Origin: Pseudoalteromonas rhizosphaerae
GTDB lineage: Bacteria; Pseudomonadota; Gammaproteobacteria; Enterobacterales; Alteromonadaceae
NCBI RefSeq assembly: GCF_902498845.1
Contig: NZ_CABVLM010000009.1
Coordinates: forward strand, 1-64,000
DNA length: 64,000 nucleotides
Direction: 5' to 3'
Shown here: piece by piece, positions 47,240 through 57,767 of the stretch
How the letters are laid out: every line of letters begins with the position of its first letter
How positions within the stretch are numbered: the first letter of the stretch is position 1
Translations under genes and position numbers: made by a program
The notes under the pieces: generated by a model
The model's database searches: none
The model's input: only the letters and a program-made list of their open reading frames with translations
What the model was told of the DNA's origin: nothing

Positions 47240-48121
47240 ATGACTTGGATCTTTTTAACTATTTTAGCCGCTTTTATGCAGTCGTGGCGCAACGCTTTAC
47301 AAAGTAAACTAAGTGCGCATGTGAGTGTTGCAGGCGTCACCTTAGCGCGCTTTATACTTGCAAGCCCACTTGCTTTGGCATACCTCATTTCATTATATCT
47401 CTATCAAGATGCTCCCTTACCCACCTTCAACCTAGCTTTTATTAGCTACATTGTCGGCGCGAGCATAGTGCAAATTATTGCAACAGGATTAATGGTGACG
47501 TTATTTAAAATGAATAACTTTGCTGTTGGTGCTGGTCTTGCAAAAAGTGAAGCTCTCGTTGCGGCTATACTAGGAGTATTATTTTTTGGCGCGACGCTAT
47601 CTTTATTAGGCTGGCTTGGCGTGTTTATTGGCTCAATTGCAGTATTACTATTAAGTGGAATTGCTAACATTAAGCACTTTAGCTTAAAAACAGCCTTACT
47701 AGGCTTGGCCTGTGGGACAGCATTTGCACTTTCCTCATCATGGATACGCGAAGCAAGCCTAAACTCAGGTCTGTCGTTTCCTTATTCCGCAGCATGGGTT
47801 TTACTGCTTATTATCAGCCTGCAAACTATCATGCTATGTGGTTATATTACAGTAAGGGAACGCTCAACATTTCGCGCTATGTGGAACCATAAAAAAACCA
47901 CCAGTGCGGTGAGTTTTTTTAGCTGCATAGGCTCGATTGGTTGGTTTAGTGCGATGAGTTTACAGCATGTTGCCTATGTCAAAACCTTAGGGCAAGTAGA
48001 AGTATTTTTTACAATCTTGATCTCAGTTTTATGGCTCAAGCAGCCTTTAAAACGTCAAGATACCGCAGGGCTGGTGTTAATTGCTATAGCCGCAGTATTA
48101 GTCATGTTACCTTCGATATAA
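47240..48121 (+). CDS. EamA/DMT-superfamily transporter
   Basis: A protein of about 294 residues with ten predicted membrane helices in two EamA-like halves (e.g. IFLTILAAFMQSWRNAL, GWLGVFIGSIAVLLLSGI, VEVFFTILISVLWLKQPL). It is an inner-membrane metabolite exporter of unknown substrate. The start is unclear: ATG 47240 gives the normal length, and GTG 47219 would add seven residues; neither has a good Shine-Dalgarno. The 46967-47239 gap upstream holds only a weak 7-bp inverted repeat (CGCAATG/CATTGCG, 47044-47080) and no recognised element. Confidence 0.85.
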   Translation: MTWIFLTILAAFMQSWRNALQSKLSAHVSVAGVTLARFILASPLALAYLISLYLYQDAPLPTFNLAFISYIVGASIVQIIATGLMVTLFKMNNFAVGAGLAKSEALVAAILGVLFFGATLSLLGWLGVFIGSIAVLLLSGIANIKHFSLKTALLGLACGTAFALSSSWIREASLNSGLSFPYSAAWVLLLIISLQTIMLCGYITVRERSTFRAMWNHKKTTSAVSFFSCIGSIGWFSAMSLQHVAYVKTLGQVEVFFTILISVLWLKQPLKRQDTAGLVLIAIAAVLVMLPSI

Positions 48122-48126
48122 ACAAC

Positions 48127-48163
48127 AAAGGCGGCTCACTGCAACATGGCCGCCTTTCGATTT
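48127..48163 (+). terminator. Terminator of the EamA transporter gene
   Basis: AAAGGCGGC (48127-48135) pairs with GCCGCCTTT (48149-48157) over a 13-nt loop, followed by a T-rich stretch. It lies 5 bp past the stop codon and is convergent with the SMR gene. Confidence 0.8.
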
Positions 48164-48177
48164 TTTAATTCACTGAA

Positions 48178-48495
48178 TTAATGGCTGATTTTCAATGTGA
48201 TAACGCCGCTAATAATCATTAATACACCGGCAATACGGCCGAATGTTGCTGCATCATTATAAAATAGTATCCCTACTAAAAATGTTCCTGCCGCGCCAAT
48301 GCCTGTCCACACTGCGTAGGAAGTCCCCATCGAAATATCACGCTGTGCCAGCCATAACATAAAACCACTGGCGACCATAAACGCCACTGCAATGCCAATA
48401 CCTAACCAGCGATGTTCACCCTCTTGCGACATTTTTAATCCTACAGGCCAGCCAATTTCCAGCAAGCCTGCAATAATTAAATAAATCCACGCCAT
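48178..48495 (-). CDS. sugE: SMR-family exporter of the Gdx/SugE (guanidinium) type
   Basis: A 105-residue four-helix small multidrug resistance protein. It has the substrate- and proton-binding Glu13 and Trp16 (LLEIGW) and GTSYAVWTGIGAAG in helix 3, where the Tyr-Ala-Val-Trp pattern is typical of SugE/Gdx rather than EmrE/QacE. Characterised Gdx members export guanidinium. The start codon overlaps the stop of the upstream GNAT-nitrilase gene (TAATG), so it is translated as a coupled pair. No ykkC/guanidine riboswitch is recognisable upstream. Confidence 0.88.
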   Translation of the reverse strand: MAWIYLIIAGLLEIGWPVGLKMSQEGEHRWLGIGIAVAFMVASGFMLWLAQRDISMGTSYAVWTGIGAAGTFLVGILFYNDAATFGRIAGVLMIISGVITLKISH

Positions 48496-50027
48496 TAATT
48501 TTCTCTCTTTTTCAATATTACATCGTACAGATCTTCACGACGATCTTTTAAGTTACGCACCGTGCCTTCACTGTGCAGAACTTTTAATTTATCCATATCT
48601 AAATCACTAAATAACAGCATTTCAGTATTGGGGGTTGCTTCATTAAGCGTTGCATCATGAGGGAACGAAAAATCAGACGGTGTTAATACCGCTGATTGTG
48701 AATACTGCACATCAAGACTTTCAACTTCTGGTAAGTTACCTACCGAGCCGGCAATAACCACGTAGCATTCGTTTTCAATGGCCCGCGCCTGCGCGCAGTG
48801 GCGTACTCGTAAATAACTATTTTTGGTGTCGGTCCAAAATGGCACAAACAGAATATCGAGACCTTGTTTTGCTAAAATACGTGACAATTCAGGAAATTCA
48901 ACATCGTAACAAATTTGAATACCCACGCGTCCAGCATCAGTATCAAATACTGCAATTTTATCACCACCTTGAATCACCCAGTCATTTTGTTCATGAGGCG
49001 TGATATGAATTTTACGTTGTTCGTCAATTTTACCACTGCGATGGCATAAATAACTGACATTATAGATTTTATCGCCTTCAGCAAGCGGCATTGAGCCGGT
49101 GATAATATTCGCATTATACTCAATCGCCATACGCGACATCGCATCACGAAAAGTCTCCGTGTATTCGGCTAAATAACGAATAGCCTCGGTCTGATTTCTT
49201 TGCTCTGTAAGCCCCATTAGTGGCGCATTAAAAAACTCCGGAAAAAGAATAAAATCACTTTTGTAATCAGACACTGTGTCTACAAAATATTCGACCTGCG
49301 TGAGCATTTCTTCAACCGACTCAACACTGCGCATTTGCCATTGCACTGCGCCTACTCGCACTATCGACTTCGTTGATTCAAGTACCGTGTCGGTCGGTTC
49401 AAACATAATGTTATTCCACTCAAGTAGCGTGGCATAACCCACCGAATTTTGATCTTCCGGTAAATACTTTTTAAGTAAGCGTTTAACCTGGAAATCATTC
49501 GACAATTGAAAACTTAAAATTGGATCATACAGCTCTTTATGATCGACTTTGGCAATATATTCTGTTGGACTCATGTCACTGCTATGATTGTAATAACGCG
49601 GAATACGTCCGCCAGCCAAAATAGCCCGCAGATTATACTGACGACATAATTCTTTACGCGCATCATAAAGCCTGCGCCCTAAACGCATACCACGATGAGT
49701 AGGCGAAATAACCACATCTAAGCCATACAGCGCATCACCATCGGGGTCACTAAATACCCGATCATGGCCGTCAACAATATCTTCATAGGTGTGCGGATTA
49801 GAAAAGCGCGTGTAATCAACTTGCACACTCAACGCAATCCCTACCAGCACGCCATCATCCACCATGCCCAACTGCCCTTCAGGGAACTGGTCAATCAGTC
49901 TAAATATAGTATGGCTTGGCCATGCACCACCTAAATCTGGATAAGCCTGATCCATCAAAGTTTTTACTTGTGGATACTGCTCTTTAGTTAAATTACAAAT
50001 CTCAAGATGGGTTTTTTCTGCCGACAT
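48495..50027 (-). CDS. Bifunctional GNAT acetyltransferase / carbon-nitrogen hydrolase (nitrilase superfamily)
   Basis: A 510-residue cytoplasmic fusion. Residues 5-205 are a GNAT domain with the acetyl-CoA loop near 110-120 (THRGMRLGRRLYDARKE). Residues about 220-500 are a nitrilase-fold amidohydrolase. Its catalytic triad is visible as Glu in FPEFFN, Lys in RKIHITPHE and Cys in GIQICYDVEFPE. The fusion is known as a family in bacteria and archaea, but the substrate is undefined. The ATG at 50027 has AAGGAG exactly 6 nt upstream; the in-frame TTG at 50033 is rejected. It is coupled to the Gdx-type exporter gene. Confidence 0.9.
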   Translation of the reverse strand: MSAEKTHLEICNLTKEQYPQVKTLMDQAYPDLGGAWPSHTIFRLIDQFPEGQLGMVDDGVLVGIALSVQVDYTRFSNPHTYEDIVDGHDRVFSDPDGDALYGLDVVISPTHRGMRLGRRLYDARKELCRQYNLRAILAGGRIPRYYNHSSDMSPTEYIAKVDHKELYDPILSFQLSNDFQVKRLLKKYLPEDQNSVGYATLLEWNNIMFEPTDTVLESTKSIVRVGAVQWQMRSVESVEEMLTQVEYFVDTVSDYKSDFILFPEFFNAPLMGLTEQRNQTEAIRYLAEYTETFRDAMSRMAIEYNANIITGSMPLAEGDKIYNVSYLCHRSGKIDEQRKIHITPHEQNDWVIQGGDKIAVFDTDAGRVGIQICYDVEFPELSRILAKQGLDILFVPFWTDTKNSYLRVRHCAQARAIENECYVVIAGSVGNLPEVESLDVQYSQSAVLTPSDFSFPHDATLNEATPNTEMLLFSDLDMDKLKVLHSEGTVRNLKDRREDLYDVILKKREN

Positions 50028-50286
50028 ACACAACTCCTTTAGGCGTAGGACATTAAATTTGCTAGTTCAATACGCACATAATACGTGATCAGCTCTGAAC
50101 GCTTGCTTAGTGCAGCATACCTAGCGCTGGTTTATTTTTAAGATAGCACCAACAACAGTGTTGAAGTAAGTATAAGTAGCTATAAATTTTTATTTTTACA
50201 CCTCTTTGCTCAGCTAACATTAACGCTGGTTTAGCGGTTTTCGACCTAAAGCTTAGGTTAATTGCACTTTATAAGAGTAAAAGTAA

Positions 50287-50306
50287 TGGCCGAAATCAAA
50301 CGGCCA
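50287..50306 (-). terminator. Possible terminator of the penicillin acylase family gene
   Basis: TGGCCG and CGGCCA form a 6-bp GC-rich stem with an 8-nt loop about 30 bp beyond the stop, followed on the minus strand by a moderately T-rich run. The remainder of the gap 50028-50335 should hold the promoter of the GNAT-nitrilase/SMR pair; I see no clear operator or riboswitch. Confidence 0.5.
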
Positions 50307-50335
50307 CTACCTCAAAACAAGCTGGCTTTACTCAT

Positions 50336-52627
50336 TTAAAGCTCATTTGCAGGTAATATTGTGATCTCATGCATTAGTGTTTGCGGTAATAGCGGCGTTG
50401 GTTTTGCAGCTACGTAGTCATCAAATCCTGCGCGATAAAATGGCGATAGTGGATGACCTGACTGGCCACCGGGAATGGCCATTATGGCGTTTTCTAAATG
50501 CCCAGGTTGAGCAATAAATCGCTGTGACGCACCAAAACTGCGCCCCTGCACTGCTGGCATATAACTGTCGCCAAATCCTGGCGCTGTCGGCATATTTAAT
50601 AATTTACTTAGTTGTGGTATTTGCTGTGCGAATGGATGCTCAATAACCAATTCATTAACTGTCCCCCACTGCCAACCTTTTAAGTTACTGCCAAACTCTT
50701 TACTTAAATTACTGACAACTTGGCTAAATGAATCAGTTAATTGTGCATCCCAATCAGCAAATTGTGGATTTAACCAGCTATCTGGTTGCTGCTCAATAAG
50801 CTGCCATATTGCCGGCTCTAAATCACGTTTAACATACTTTAATGAACCGCCCTGAGCCTGTAAATTTGCTTGCATAGCCGTAAATACACTATTGATAACT
50901 TCATCACGATAACGCCTAACCAGCGTGTAGCCTATTGACGTTGCACAGGCGCAACCTTGCCAGTTCTCTAATTCTTTTATGTACTGCTGATTAGCCGTAC
51001 TATTTTTATTAAGCTGTTGCAGCAATAAGCTATGCCACGCTTGTAAAAAGCGCGCCTGATTATCATGCTGCAACTGGTTAAAATTAGCTTCATTAAAATG
51101 TTGCTTTTCATACAATCTATCACGAATTTGACTCGATCGTGCTCCCAAGGCATAACCACCATTACCAAAACGCTGGTCATCCAAAGCCGATACAACGCGA
51201 GAGTTCCCAGTCCATAAACGGCCATCAACAGGATTTTTAACTTCCGGCCTTTGCTGTTCATTATGCTGCCAAAGTGTTGAGTAGTCATTTTCCTGAACAG
51301 CTAGTTCACTGGGCTTAATACGCCCTGGAATGGCTCCCATATTTTTCCAACCCGCATTGCCTTGGCTATCTACCACCATTAAATTTTGTACTGGAATACC
51401 CACTTCACTGGCAATCAGCAGCGCGTCATCGACAGTTGTTGCTTGTTCTAATTTCAATAAATCCATATCGACTGCATAAGGTTGATGGCCAACCCAGCTA
51501 AGCGCATAAGGCTTGCCATTTATTTCTCGCACTGGACCATACTCACTCAATGTCAGCTTATATTCTTCAATTGACCCATCGGGTAGTGCTATTTGCTCAA
51601 CTTCTTGCCATGTTTTACTGTTATCAGTTAATGCTACCCAATCGGCAGTATCGAGGTAACCATTAGTAAATCCCCAGGCAATATTGTTATTAGTTCCCAC
51701 CACAATTGCTGGTGCGCCAGGCAAGGAAACCCCTGTCACTTGGCTCACTTTTCCTGACATTGCATAGTTAAGTTGCGCACGATACCAAATAACCGGCACC
51801 GCCATCGACAAGTGCATATCATCCGACAGCATCCCAGCACCTGTGGTAGTTAACTGCCCAGTCACCGCCCAGTTATTACTACCACGTTCTTGATTTGCAT
51901 CAATCCTGAGTAAAGCTTGTAAGGTTTGCTTAGGAAATTCAGGAATAGTTAAATTATAAGGTGCGAGTGTGCTGCCATCTAAAGCCGCTTGATATTGACT
52001 GGGTTGAGTTAAAAAACTGACCATTTGTGGGCCATAAATATCGGCAATTTGAATTAACGCTTGGTCACGTTCGAAGGTCGCCGTTTGTAAATCTAAGTAC
52101 ATACTGTAAATCACTAACAAACTGTCTTCACTGCGCCAAGGCTTTTGCTCAGCGCCTGTTAGTAAATATTCAAAACTGCTAAAACCTACCTGTGCTAAGC
52201 CTTCGTTAACGCCAGCGGCATAACTTGTTAATAATGCTTGATCTGCTTGAGGCAATTGCTCAACAATCGCAGCGCTGCGTTTTCGTAACTGGTGGAAGCG
52301 CATTTTTTTATCCAAACCTAATGCTGCTTTGCCAAACAGTTCACTCAATTCACCTGCAGCATTACGGCGCAACAAATCCATTTGAAAAAATCGGTCTTGA
52401 CCATGTGCGAAACCTAAACCATACGCAGCATCAAGGCGGTTCTCAGCTGAAATAACTGCTTGACCCAGTTGGTCTCGGGAGATTTTTACCGCTTGGCTGA
52501 CGTGGTTACTACGCCCATTACCATCAAGCGCCGGTAAGCTAATTGACAGTACACCATAAATAACTGCTGTTGCAGCTAATCCTAAAATTACGATTGCTAA
52601 CACCAACCACTTGATAATTTTAAACAT
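50336..52627 (-). CDS. Penicillin acylase (Ntn-hydrolase) family protein
   Basis: A 763-residue exported or membrane-anchored amidase precursor. An N-terminal hydrophobic segment (about 7-28) leads into the alpha chain with HGQDRFFQMDL. The self-cleavage site precedes Ser250 in ERGSNNWAV, which becomes the nucleophile of the beta chain. The downstream region has the Asn of the oxyanion hole (VGTNNNIAWGFTN) and a late NPQFADWD segment. Family members hydrolyse acyl amides, including beta-lactam side chains and acyl-homoserine lactones. Whether this one is a quorum quencher cannot be told from sequence. It stands alone. Confidence 0.9.
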   Translation of the reverse strand: MFKIIKWLVLAIVILGLAATAVIYGVLSISLPALDGNGRSNHVSQAVKISRDQLGQAVISAENRLDAAYGLGFAHGQDRFFQMDLLRRNAAGELSELFGKAALGLDKKMRFHQLRKRSAAIVEQLPQADQALLTSYAAGVNEGLAQVGFSSFEYLLTGAEQKPWRSEDSLLVIYSMYLDLQTATFERDQALIQIADIYGPQMVSFLTQPSQYQAALDGSTLAPYNLTIPEFPKQTLQALLRIDANQERGSNNWAVTGQLTTTGAGMLSDDMHLSMAVPVIWYRAQLNYAMSGKVSQVTGVSLPGAPAIVVGTNNNIAWGFTNGYLDTADWVALTDNSKTWQEVEQIALPDGSIEEYKLTLSEYGPVREINGKPYALSWVGHQPYAVDMDLLKLEQATTVDDALLIASEVGIPVQNLMVVDSQGNAGWKNMGAIPGRIKPSELAVQENDYSTLWQHNEQQRPEVKNPVDGRLWTGNSRVVSALDDQRFGNGGYALGARSSQIRDRLYEKQHFNEANFNQLQHDNQARFLQAWHSLLLQQLNKNSTANQQYIKELENWQGCACATSIGYTLVRRYRDEVINSVFTAMQANLQAQGGSLKYVKRDLEPAIWQLIEQQPDSWLNPQFADWDAQLTDSFSQVVSNLSKEFGSNLKGWQWGTVNELVIEHPFAQQIPQLSKLLNMPTAPGFGDSYMPAVQGRSFGASQRFIAQPGHLENAIMAIPGGQSGHPLSPFYRAGFDDYVAAKPTPLLPQTLMHEITILPANEL

Positions 52628-52792
52628 GAACCAGTCCTTTTACTCTTGATTAGCTCTATCATAACCATAGTTTTATGAAAAAAGTGCGGTAATTTAAATA
52701 AAAAAACAAATAGCTCAATTGATCGGACTATTTTTATTTCCGTGATAAATTGACTATAGTTGAACAGCCAAATATAAAAGCACAAGTCGCTA

Positions 52793-55700
52793 ATGCCATT
52801 GTTAAAAACAGATGATCACAAACAAGTCTACAAATTTAAACTGATATTTTGGTGCTCGCTCGTTTTTATTTTATTAATCAGTTTAGTGCTTGATCAGATC
52901 AGTTATAAACGTGCCCAAGAATCTCATCGACTATTAATTTTATCTGAAGTAAGTAGCTACCGTACTCAACTTGAATCAACATTAGTATCGAATATTCAAT
53001 TGGTGCGTGGTTTAGCTGTTGCAGTTGCTGCAGAGCCTAATTTAGATCAACAACGTTTTGCCCAAATTGCCGCGCCATTATTCGACACCTCATCTGAATT
53101 ACGCAACATCGGTGGTGCACCTAATATGGTGATCCGCATGACTTACCCATTGGCAGGCAATGAAAAAGCCATAGGGCTAAACTTTTTAGATAACAAAGCA
53201 CAACGTGCAGATGCAATTCGTGCGCGTGATAACAATGAAATAGTTATGGCAGGCCCACTTACATTAGTGCAAGGTGGTGAGGCATTAATTGCCCGAGTCC
53301 CTGTTTACCTTGCCCCTGATAAGCATTTTTGGGGGCTGCTCTCGGTGGTACTCGACATAGACAAAATATATAAAAAAGCGGGTATCTACGAACTAGAAGA
53401 AGACTATGATGTCGCCATCCAAGGACGCAATGGCTTGGGTCTAAAAGGAGAGTTTTTCCGTGGTAAAGCGGATATTTTAGAGCGTAACCCTCTGGAATTT
53501 ACTTTAACCTTTCAAGGTGGCGAGTGGGAAATTTTTGTTACTCCTAAAGTTGGTTGGGCACCTCCGAACTCTGCGATTTGGCCGCTGAGATTAGCAATAT
53601 TTACTATTTGCGGGTTACTAATTTTAGCTTTCTTATTATTCTTAAAAATGCTCAATCGCCAGCTAAGAAATGAAAAAATGCTAGTGACAATGAGTAGTCT
53701 TGCAAAAATTGGCGCTTGGTCATTTAACCTTGAAACACAACAAGTATATTGGTCAGATATGACCAAAAACATTTTCAAATATCCGCTAGACGAACAACCG
53801 AATTGGCCAACGAACTTTACTTACTTTAAAGAAGGCGAAAGCCGTGACACGATAAAAAAGCTCGTTGAGCGAGCGATTAAATATGGTGAAAGTTACGAAG
53901 TTGAGCTCGAAGTTATCGATTCTAAAGGTAATGCTTTATGGGTGTTAGTGCATGGTGAGGCCGAAATCCGTAATGACCGTTGTATTAAGATTTTTGGCTC
54001 TTTACAAGATATAAACGTCCGTAAATGCATTGAATTAGAAAGCAGTAAAACTGCTTTGCACAATGAGGTACTCGCCTCACTTACCGTTAATAACGCAGTG
54101 CTAACTGGTAATTTAAAACAAGCAAAAGATATTATTACACAATCAATTTGCGATGCATTTAATGTTGAACGTGCCAGTATATGGCTGTTCAATGATGCAA
54201 GAGATCAACTGCAATCATTTGCCCATCATGGTAAACACACCCCAAAGAACACTGCGTTACCAGCATGGCAGCAAACTGAGTTAAATGATTTTTTTACAGC
54301 GATTGATAATCAAGCTGTGATCCGCGCCTCAAATGCACTGAGCAATAAATTTACAGCCCCGCTTACAGCGCACTATTTAGCTCCTTTCGATATAAAATCA
54401 ATGCTTTGTGTATCTATTCCTACTGGAAGCGGGGCGATTGGTATTGTTTGTGCTGAGCATTGTCAGTATCCGCGGGCATGGTCGCGTAACGAAGAAAGCT
54501 TTTTAATTGCCGTTGCCGCTTTAATTGGCAGTTTATATTCTAGCGAGCAACGTATAGAAACCGAGCAACAATTAGTCACAGCAAAAGAAGCAGCGGAACA
54601 AGCTGTAACCGCTAAAGGTGAGTTTTTAGCGAGCATGAGCCACGAAATTCGCACCCCGATGAACGGTGTGCTCGGGATGCTTAATATTGTGCAACAAACT
54701 AAGTTAGATCCTCAGCAAACGCACCATATTGAATTAGCACAATCATCAGCACAATCGCTGCTTAATATAATTAACGATATTCTGGATTTCTCAAAAATTG
54801 AAGCTGGTAAATTAGATATCGAAGAGATTGCCTTTAATTTACCGAAATTACTCGGTGAAGTGGTCGAGTCATTTGCCCTTAAAGTAGAGCAACATAATAC
54901 TAAACTGATTTTAGATGCCACTAAAATTAATGTAAATAAGATTGTTAGTGACCCAAATAGGCTTCGCCAAATTATTAATAATTTACTCGGTAATGCCGTT
55001 AAATTTACTCATAATGGTGAAATTATCGTGAGCGCAAACTTAAAAAATACCACTAACGGGACTTTTTTAGATTGCTCAATTATTGATACCGGTATTGGTA
55101 TTAAAGCCGACAAACAAGCTTCATTATTTGATTCTTTCACTCAGGCCGACACCTCAACTACTCGCCAATATGGCGGCACAGGCTTGGGCCTGGCGATTGT
55201 TAAGCAGCTTTGTAATTTGATGGATGGAGAAATCAATGTCACGAGTGTTTATGGCCAAGGCAGTACCTTTACTTTTTCCATTAAAGTACAGCCGCTACTG
55301 GGTAAAGAACAAGACTTACCGAGTCATTTAATTAAAAACAAACATATTTTAATTGTCGATACTTGCCCGTTAAATAGCTCAATTGCGCAAAAACAGCTAA
55401 ACGTGTGGGGAGCGCGTGCGCATATCCTCAAAAACTACCTAGCCTTGAGTTATTATCTCAATTCGAGCGATGAATTGATTGATGCTGTGCTGCTTGATTA
55501 TAGCTTTTTTCAGCAAGCCGACGCTGCTGCAATTAATGCATTGAAAATTTACCTAAGCGAGCATCACGTAAAACTGATCCTTATGGCGCCAATGAGTTTC
55601 TCACAAGAAGCACATGCAAACTTGCCAATCGAAGCCGATTGCATGATTTTTAAACCACTAACGCCTTCGGACTTGTTTGATTCTTTGGCGAATGAAAAAT

Positions 55701-56158
55701 TTATCGAGCAACAACAAAATAACAATGCACTACCAGCAAGTATTGCAATCAACAATACACACTTTGTAAATCAAGACAAAATCCTGCTGGTAGAAGACAA
55801 TAAAGTAAATCAAGTCGTTGCCTGTGCATTACTAAAACAAGCAGGCATTAATTTTGATATCGCTGAAAATGGTCTGGAAGCTATTGAAAAACTAAAAAGC
55901 AAAACCACAGAACCATACAAGCTATTGTTAATGGACTGCCAGATGCCAGAAATGGATGGTTACCAAGCAACTAAGGCAATCCGTAATGGGGATGCGGGTG
56001 AATACTACAAAAACGTAACTATTATTGCGTTAACCGCAAATGCTATGCAAGGCGATAGAGATAAATGCCTCAGTGCAGGAATGACTGATTACCTAACCAA
56101 ACCACTCGATTTTGATGCGCTTAATCCGAAACTGCAACAATGGCTTGGTAAACAATAA
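52793..56158 (+). CDS. CHASE-PAS-GAF hybrid histidine kinase with two receiver-like domains
   Basis: A 1121-residue sensor kinase. First membrane helix (16-35), extracytoplasmic CHASE domain (about 40-260), second helix (264-285), PAS (about 300-410) and GAF (about 425-585, with ERASIWLFN). A coiled coil leads to HisKA with His617 ([10 protein letters not shown]). The ATPase has [15 protein letters not shown] and [10 protein letters not shown] degenerate receiver (about 855-975, where the acidic pair is reduced to IVDTC but LLDYS and a Lys remain) is followed by a full receiver with Asp1048 (LMDCQMP). No Hpt domain. Divergent from the penicillin acylase gene. Cue unknown. Confidence 0.87.
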   Translation: MPLLKTDDHKQVYKFKLIFWCSLVFILLISLVLDQISYKRAQESHRLLILSEVSSYRTQLESTLVSNIQLVRGLAVAVAAEPNLDQQRFAQIAAPLFDTSSELRNIGGAPNMVIRMTYPLAGNEKAIGLNFLDNKAQRADAIRARDNNEIVMAGPLTLVQGGEALIARVPVYLAPDKHFWGLLSVVLDIDKIYKKAGIYELEEDYDVAIQGRNGLGLKGEFFRGKADILERNPLEFTLTFQGGEWEIFVTPKVGWAPPNSAIWPLRLAIFTICGLLILAFLLFLKMLNRQLRNEKMLVTMSSLAKIGAWSFNLETQQVYWSDMTKNIFKYPLDEQPNWPTNFTYFKEGESRDTIKKLVERAIKYGESYEVELEVIDSKGNALWVLVHGEAEIRNDRCIKIFGSLQDINVRKCIELESSKTALHNEVLASLTVNNAVLTGNLKQAKDIITQSICDAFNVERASIWLFNDARDQLQSFAHHGKHTPKNTALPAWQQTELNDFFTAIDNQAVIRASNALSNKFTAPLTAHYLAPFDIKSMLCVSIPTGSGAIGIVCAEHCQYPRAWSRNEESFLIAVAALIGSLYSSEQRIETEQQLVTAKEAAEQAVTAKGEFLASMSHEIRTPMNGVLGMLNIVQQTKLDPQQTHHIELAQSSAQSLLNIINDILDFSKIEAGKLDIEEIAFNLPKLLGEVVESFALKVEQHNTKLILDATKINVNKIVSDPNRLRQIINNLLGNAVKFTHNGEIIVSANLKNTTNGTFLDCSIIDTGIGIKADKQASLFDSFTQADTSTTRQYGGTGLGLAIVKQLCNLMDGEINVTSVYGQGSTFTFSIKVQPLLGKEQDLPSHLIKNKHILIVDTCPLNSSIAQKQLNVWGARAHILKNYLALSYYLNSSDELIDAVLLDYSFFQQADAAAINALKIYLSEHHVKLILMAPMSFSQEAHANLPIEADCMIFKPLTPSDLFDSLANEKFIEQQQNNNALPASIAINNTHFVNQDKILLVEDNKVNQVVACALLKQAGINFDIAENGLEAIEKLKSKTTEPYKLLLMDCQMPEMDGYQATKAIRNGDAGEYYKNVTIIALTANAMQGDRDKCLSAGMTDYLTKPLDFDALNPKLQQWLGKQ

Positions 56159-56196
56159 AGGTGTAAGCTAAGGCATAACAAAAAGAAGGATTTATT

Positions 56197-56820
56197 ATGC
56201 AACTCACTGCTATTGAACAACGTGTGATCGGCTGCCTACTTGAAAAACAAAGCACCACACCAGAGCATTACCCGCTGTCACTAAATGCATTGACCAATGC
56301 GTGCAATCAAAAATCGAACCGAGAGCCAGTGCTCACGCTCAGCGAAACTGAAGTACAAGAGGCGCTAGACTCGTTAGTTTCCCAGCGGTTAGTTACATTA
56401 GACGAAGGGTTATCTGGACGCGTAACTAAGTTCGCACATCGCTTTTGCAATACTGAATTTGGTAATTTACAGTTAACGGAGCAACAGCGCGCTATTATTT
56501 GTTTAATGCTGCTACGTGGCCCACAAACCCCTGGTGAATTAAGAACACGCAGTAATCGGCTCGCTGAGTTTAATAATGTTGCTGAAGTTGAGTCGGCATT
56601 AAATGCCTTGATGACTGCCGAACATGTGACTAAACACCCACGAGAACCCGGCAAACGTGAAAGCCGTTACAGCCATTTATTTGCTGATCCACAAAGTGCT
56701 GTTGCAGTAGAACCACCTGAATTGCCAGCACTCAAAGCTGACGAGTTGAATGAGTTACTTGCTGAAATTGATGAGCTAAAAGCTGAATTACAAAAAATTA
56801 AGCTACATTTAGGGCTTTAA
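56197..56820 (+). CDS. yceH: DUF480 / YceH family winged-helix protein
   Basis: A 207-residue cytoplasmic protein of two tandem winged-helix domains (about 1-85 and 90-160). It starts with the family signature ([23 protein letters not shown]) and includes NQKSNREPV and [18 protein letters not shown]-terminal coiled coil (about 175-207) ends the protein. The fold suggests DNA binding, but no regulon is established for the family. AGAAGGA lies before the ATG, 38 bp after the kinase gene. Confidence 0.92.
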   Translation: MQLTAIEQRVIGCLLEKQSTTPEHYPLSLNALTNACNQKSNREPVLTLSETEVQEALDSLVSQRLVTLDEGLSGRVTKFAHRFCNTEFGNLQLTEQQRAIICLMLLRGPQTPGELRTRSNRLAEFNNVAEVESALNALMTAEHVTKHPREPGKRESRYSHLFADPQSAVAVEPPELPALKADELNELLAEIDELKAELQKIKLHLGL

Positions 56821-56844
56821 ATTAAACCCTTTGAATTAGATAAT

Positions 56845-56893
56845 AATTCCAATTACATTAAATAGAGATCATGCTTTTAAGCTAATTGGTATA
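56845..56893. repeat. MITE-like imperfect inverted repeat, copy B
   Basis: CCAATTA (56849-56855) pairs with TAATTGG (56883-56889), with further partial pairing inward (TTAAA segments). The left arm ATTCCAATTACATTAAATA resembles the left arm of copy A (ATACCAATCGACTTAAATA). It sits in the 110-bp yceH-nadE gap, just upstream of the nadE ribosome-binding site. Confidence 0.55.
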
Positions 56894-56930
56894 ACCATGA
56901 CAACCAGTAATATTATTAGGAGAGCTCAGC

Positions 56931-57767
56931 ATGCGCGCTGAAATAGTGGCAGAAATGAAAGTCCAGCCAAATATAGACGTCAACAACGAGATCACACGCC
57001 GCGTAAACTTTATAAAAAACCGTTTAGTGGCAGCACATTCACGCTCTTTAGTGCTGGGGATTAGTGGCGGTGTAGATTCATCTACCTGTGGTCGCTTATG
57101 CCAACTCGCCGTTAACGAATTAAATGCGCAGCAACAAACCGACAAGTATCAATTTATTGCGGTTCGCTTACCGTATGGTGTGCAAGCTGATGAAGCTGAA
57201 GCGCAATTGGCTGTTGATTTTATTCAACCAAATAAACGCCTAACAGTGAATATAAAACCCGCAGCAGACGGCATGCATGAGCAAGCATTAGCGGCAGTAG
57301 TAGGTTGCGGTGATGCACTGCCGGAACAAGCACAAATTGATTTTATTAAAGGTAATGTGAAAGCCCGCCAACGCATGGTCGCGCAATATGAAATTGCCGG
57401 ACTGTGCCAAGGCCTCGTTGTTGGTACTGATCATAGCGCCGAGAACATTACTGGCTTTTATACTAAATTTGGTGATGGCGCATGCGACTTAGCGCCATTA
57501 TTTGGCTTATCAAAACGCCAAGTACGCGCATTAGCCAAGCAGTTAGGTGCACCCGATTTACTCGTTAATAAAGCGCCAACCGCCGACCTAGAGTGTGATC
57601 GCCCAGGCCTTACTGATGAAGAAGCCCTTGGTTTAAGCTATGAACAAATTGATGACTTTTTAGAAGGCAAAGAAGTCAGTGACGAGGTAAGTGAAAAACT
57701 CATCGCAATTTATCTACGCACTCAACATAAACGCCAAGCGATTCCAACCATTTACGACGATCTTTAG
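56931..57767 (+). CDS. nadE: Ammonia-dependent NAD synthetase
   Basis: Final step of NAD synthesis: amidates deamido-NAD with ammonia and ATP. The 278-residue protein is the short form without a glutaminase domain. It has the ATP-pyrophosphatase loop SGGVDSS (near 46) and [19 protein letters not shown]. The P2 segment and terminal [16 protein letters not shown] match E. coli NadE. TTAGGAG precedes the ATG by about 8 nt. It is convergent with the TauE/SafE gene, the stops overlapping by 4 bp. Confidence 0.96.
   Translation: MRAEIVAEMKVQPNIDVNNEITRRVNFIKNRLVAAHSRSLVLGISGGVDSSTCGRLCQLAVNELNAQQQTDKYQFIAVRLPYGVQADEAEAQLAVDFIQPNKRLTVNIKPAADGMHEQALAAVVGCGDALPEQAQIDFIKGNVKARQRMVAQYEIAGLCQGLVVGTDHSAENITGFYTKFGDGACDLAPLFGLSKRQVRALAKQLGAPDLLVNKAPTADLECDRPGLTDEEALGLSYEQIDDFLEGKEVSDEVSEKLIAIYLRTQHKRQAIPTIYDDL

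Noticed and set aside
50028..50335. Possible guanidine riboswitch before the GNAT-nitrilase/Gdx pair
   Set aside because: The leader is AT-rich and I could not find the conserved ykkC-type helices or ACGR loops; only a short GC hairpin belonging to the penicillin acylase gene is visible.
50336..52627. Assigning the penicillin acylase homologue as a quorum-quenching acylase (PvdQ/QuiP type)
   Set aside because: Family residues are present but substrate specificity cannot be read from sequence, and no quorum-sensing gene is adjacent.
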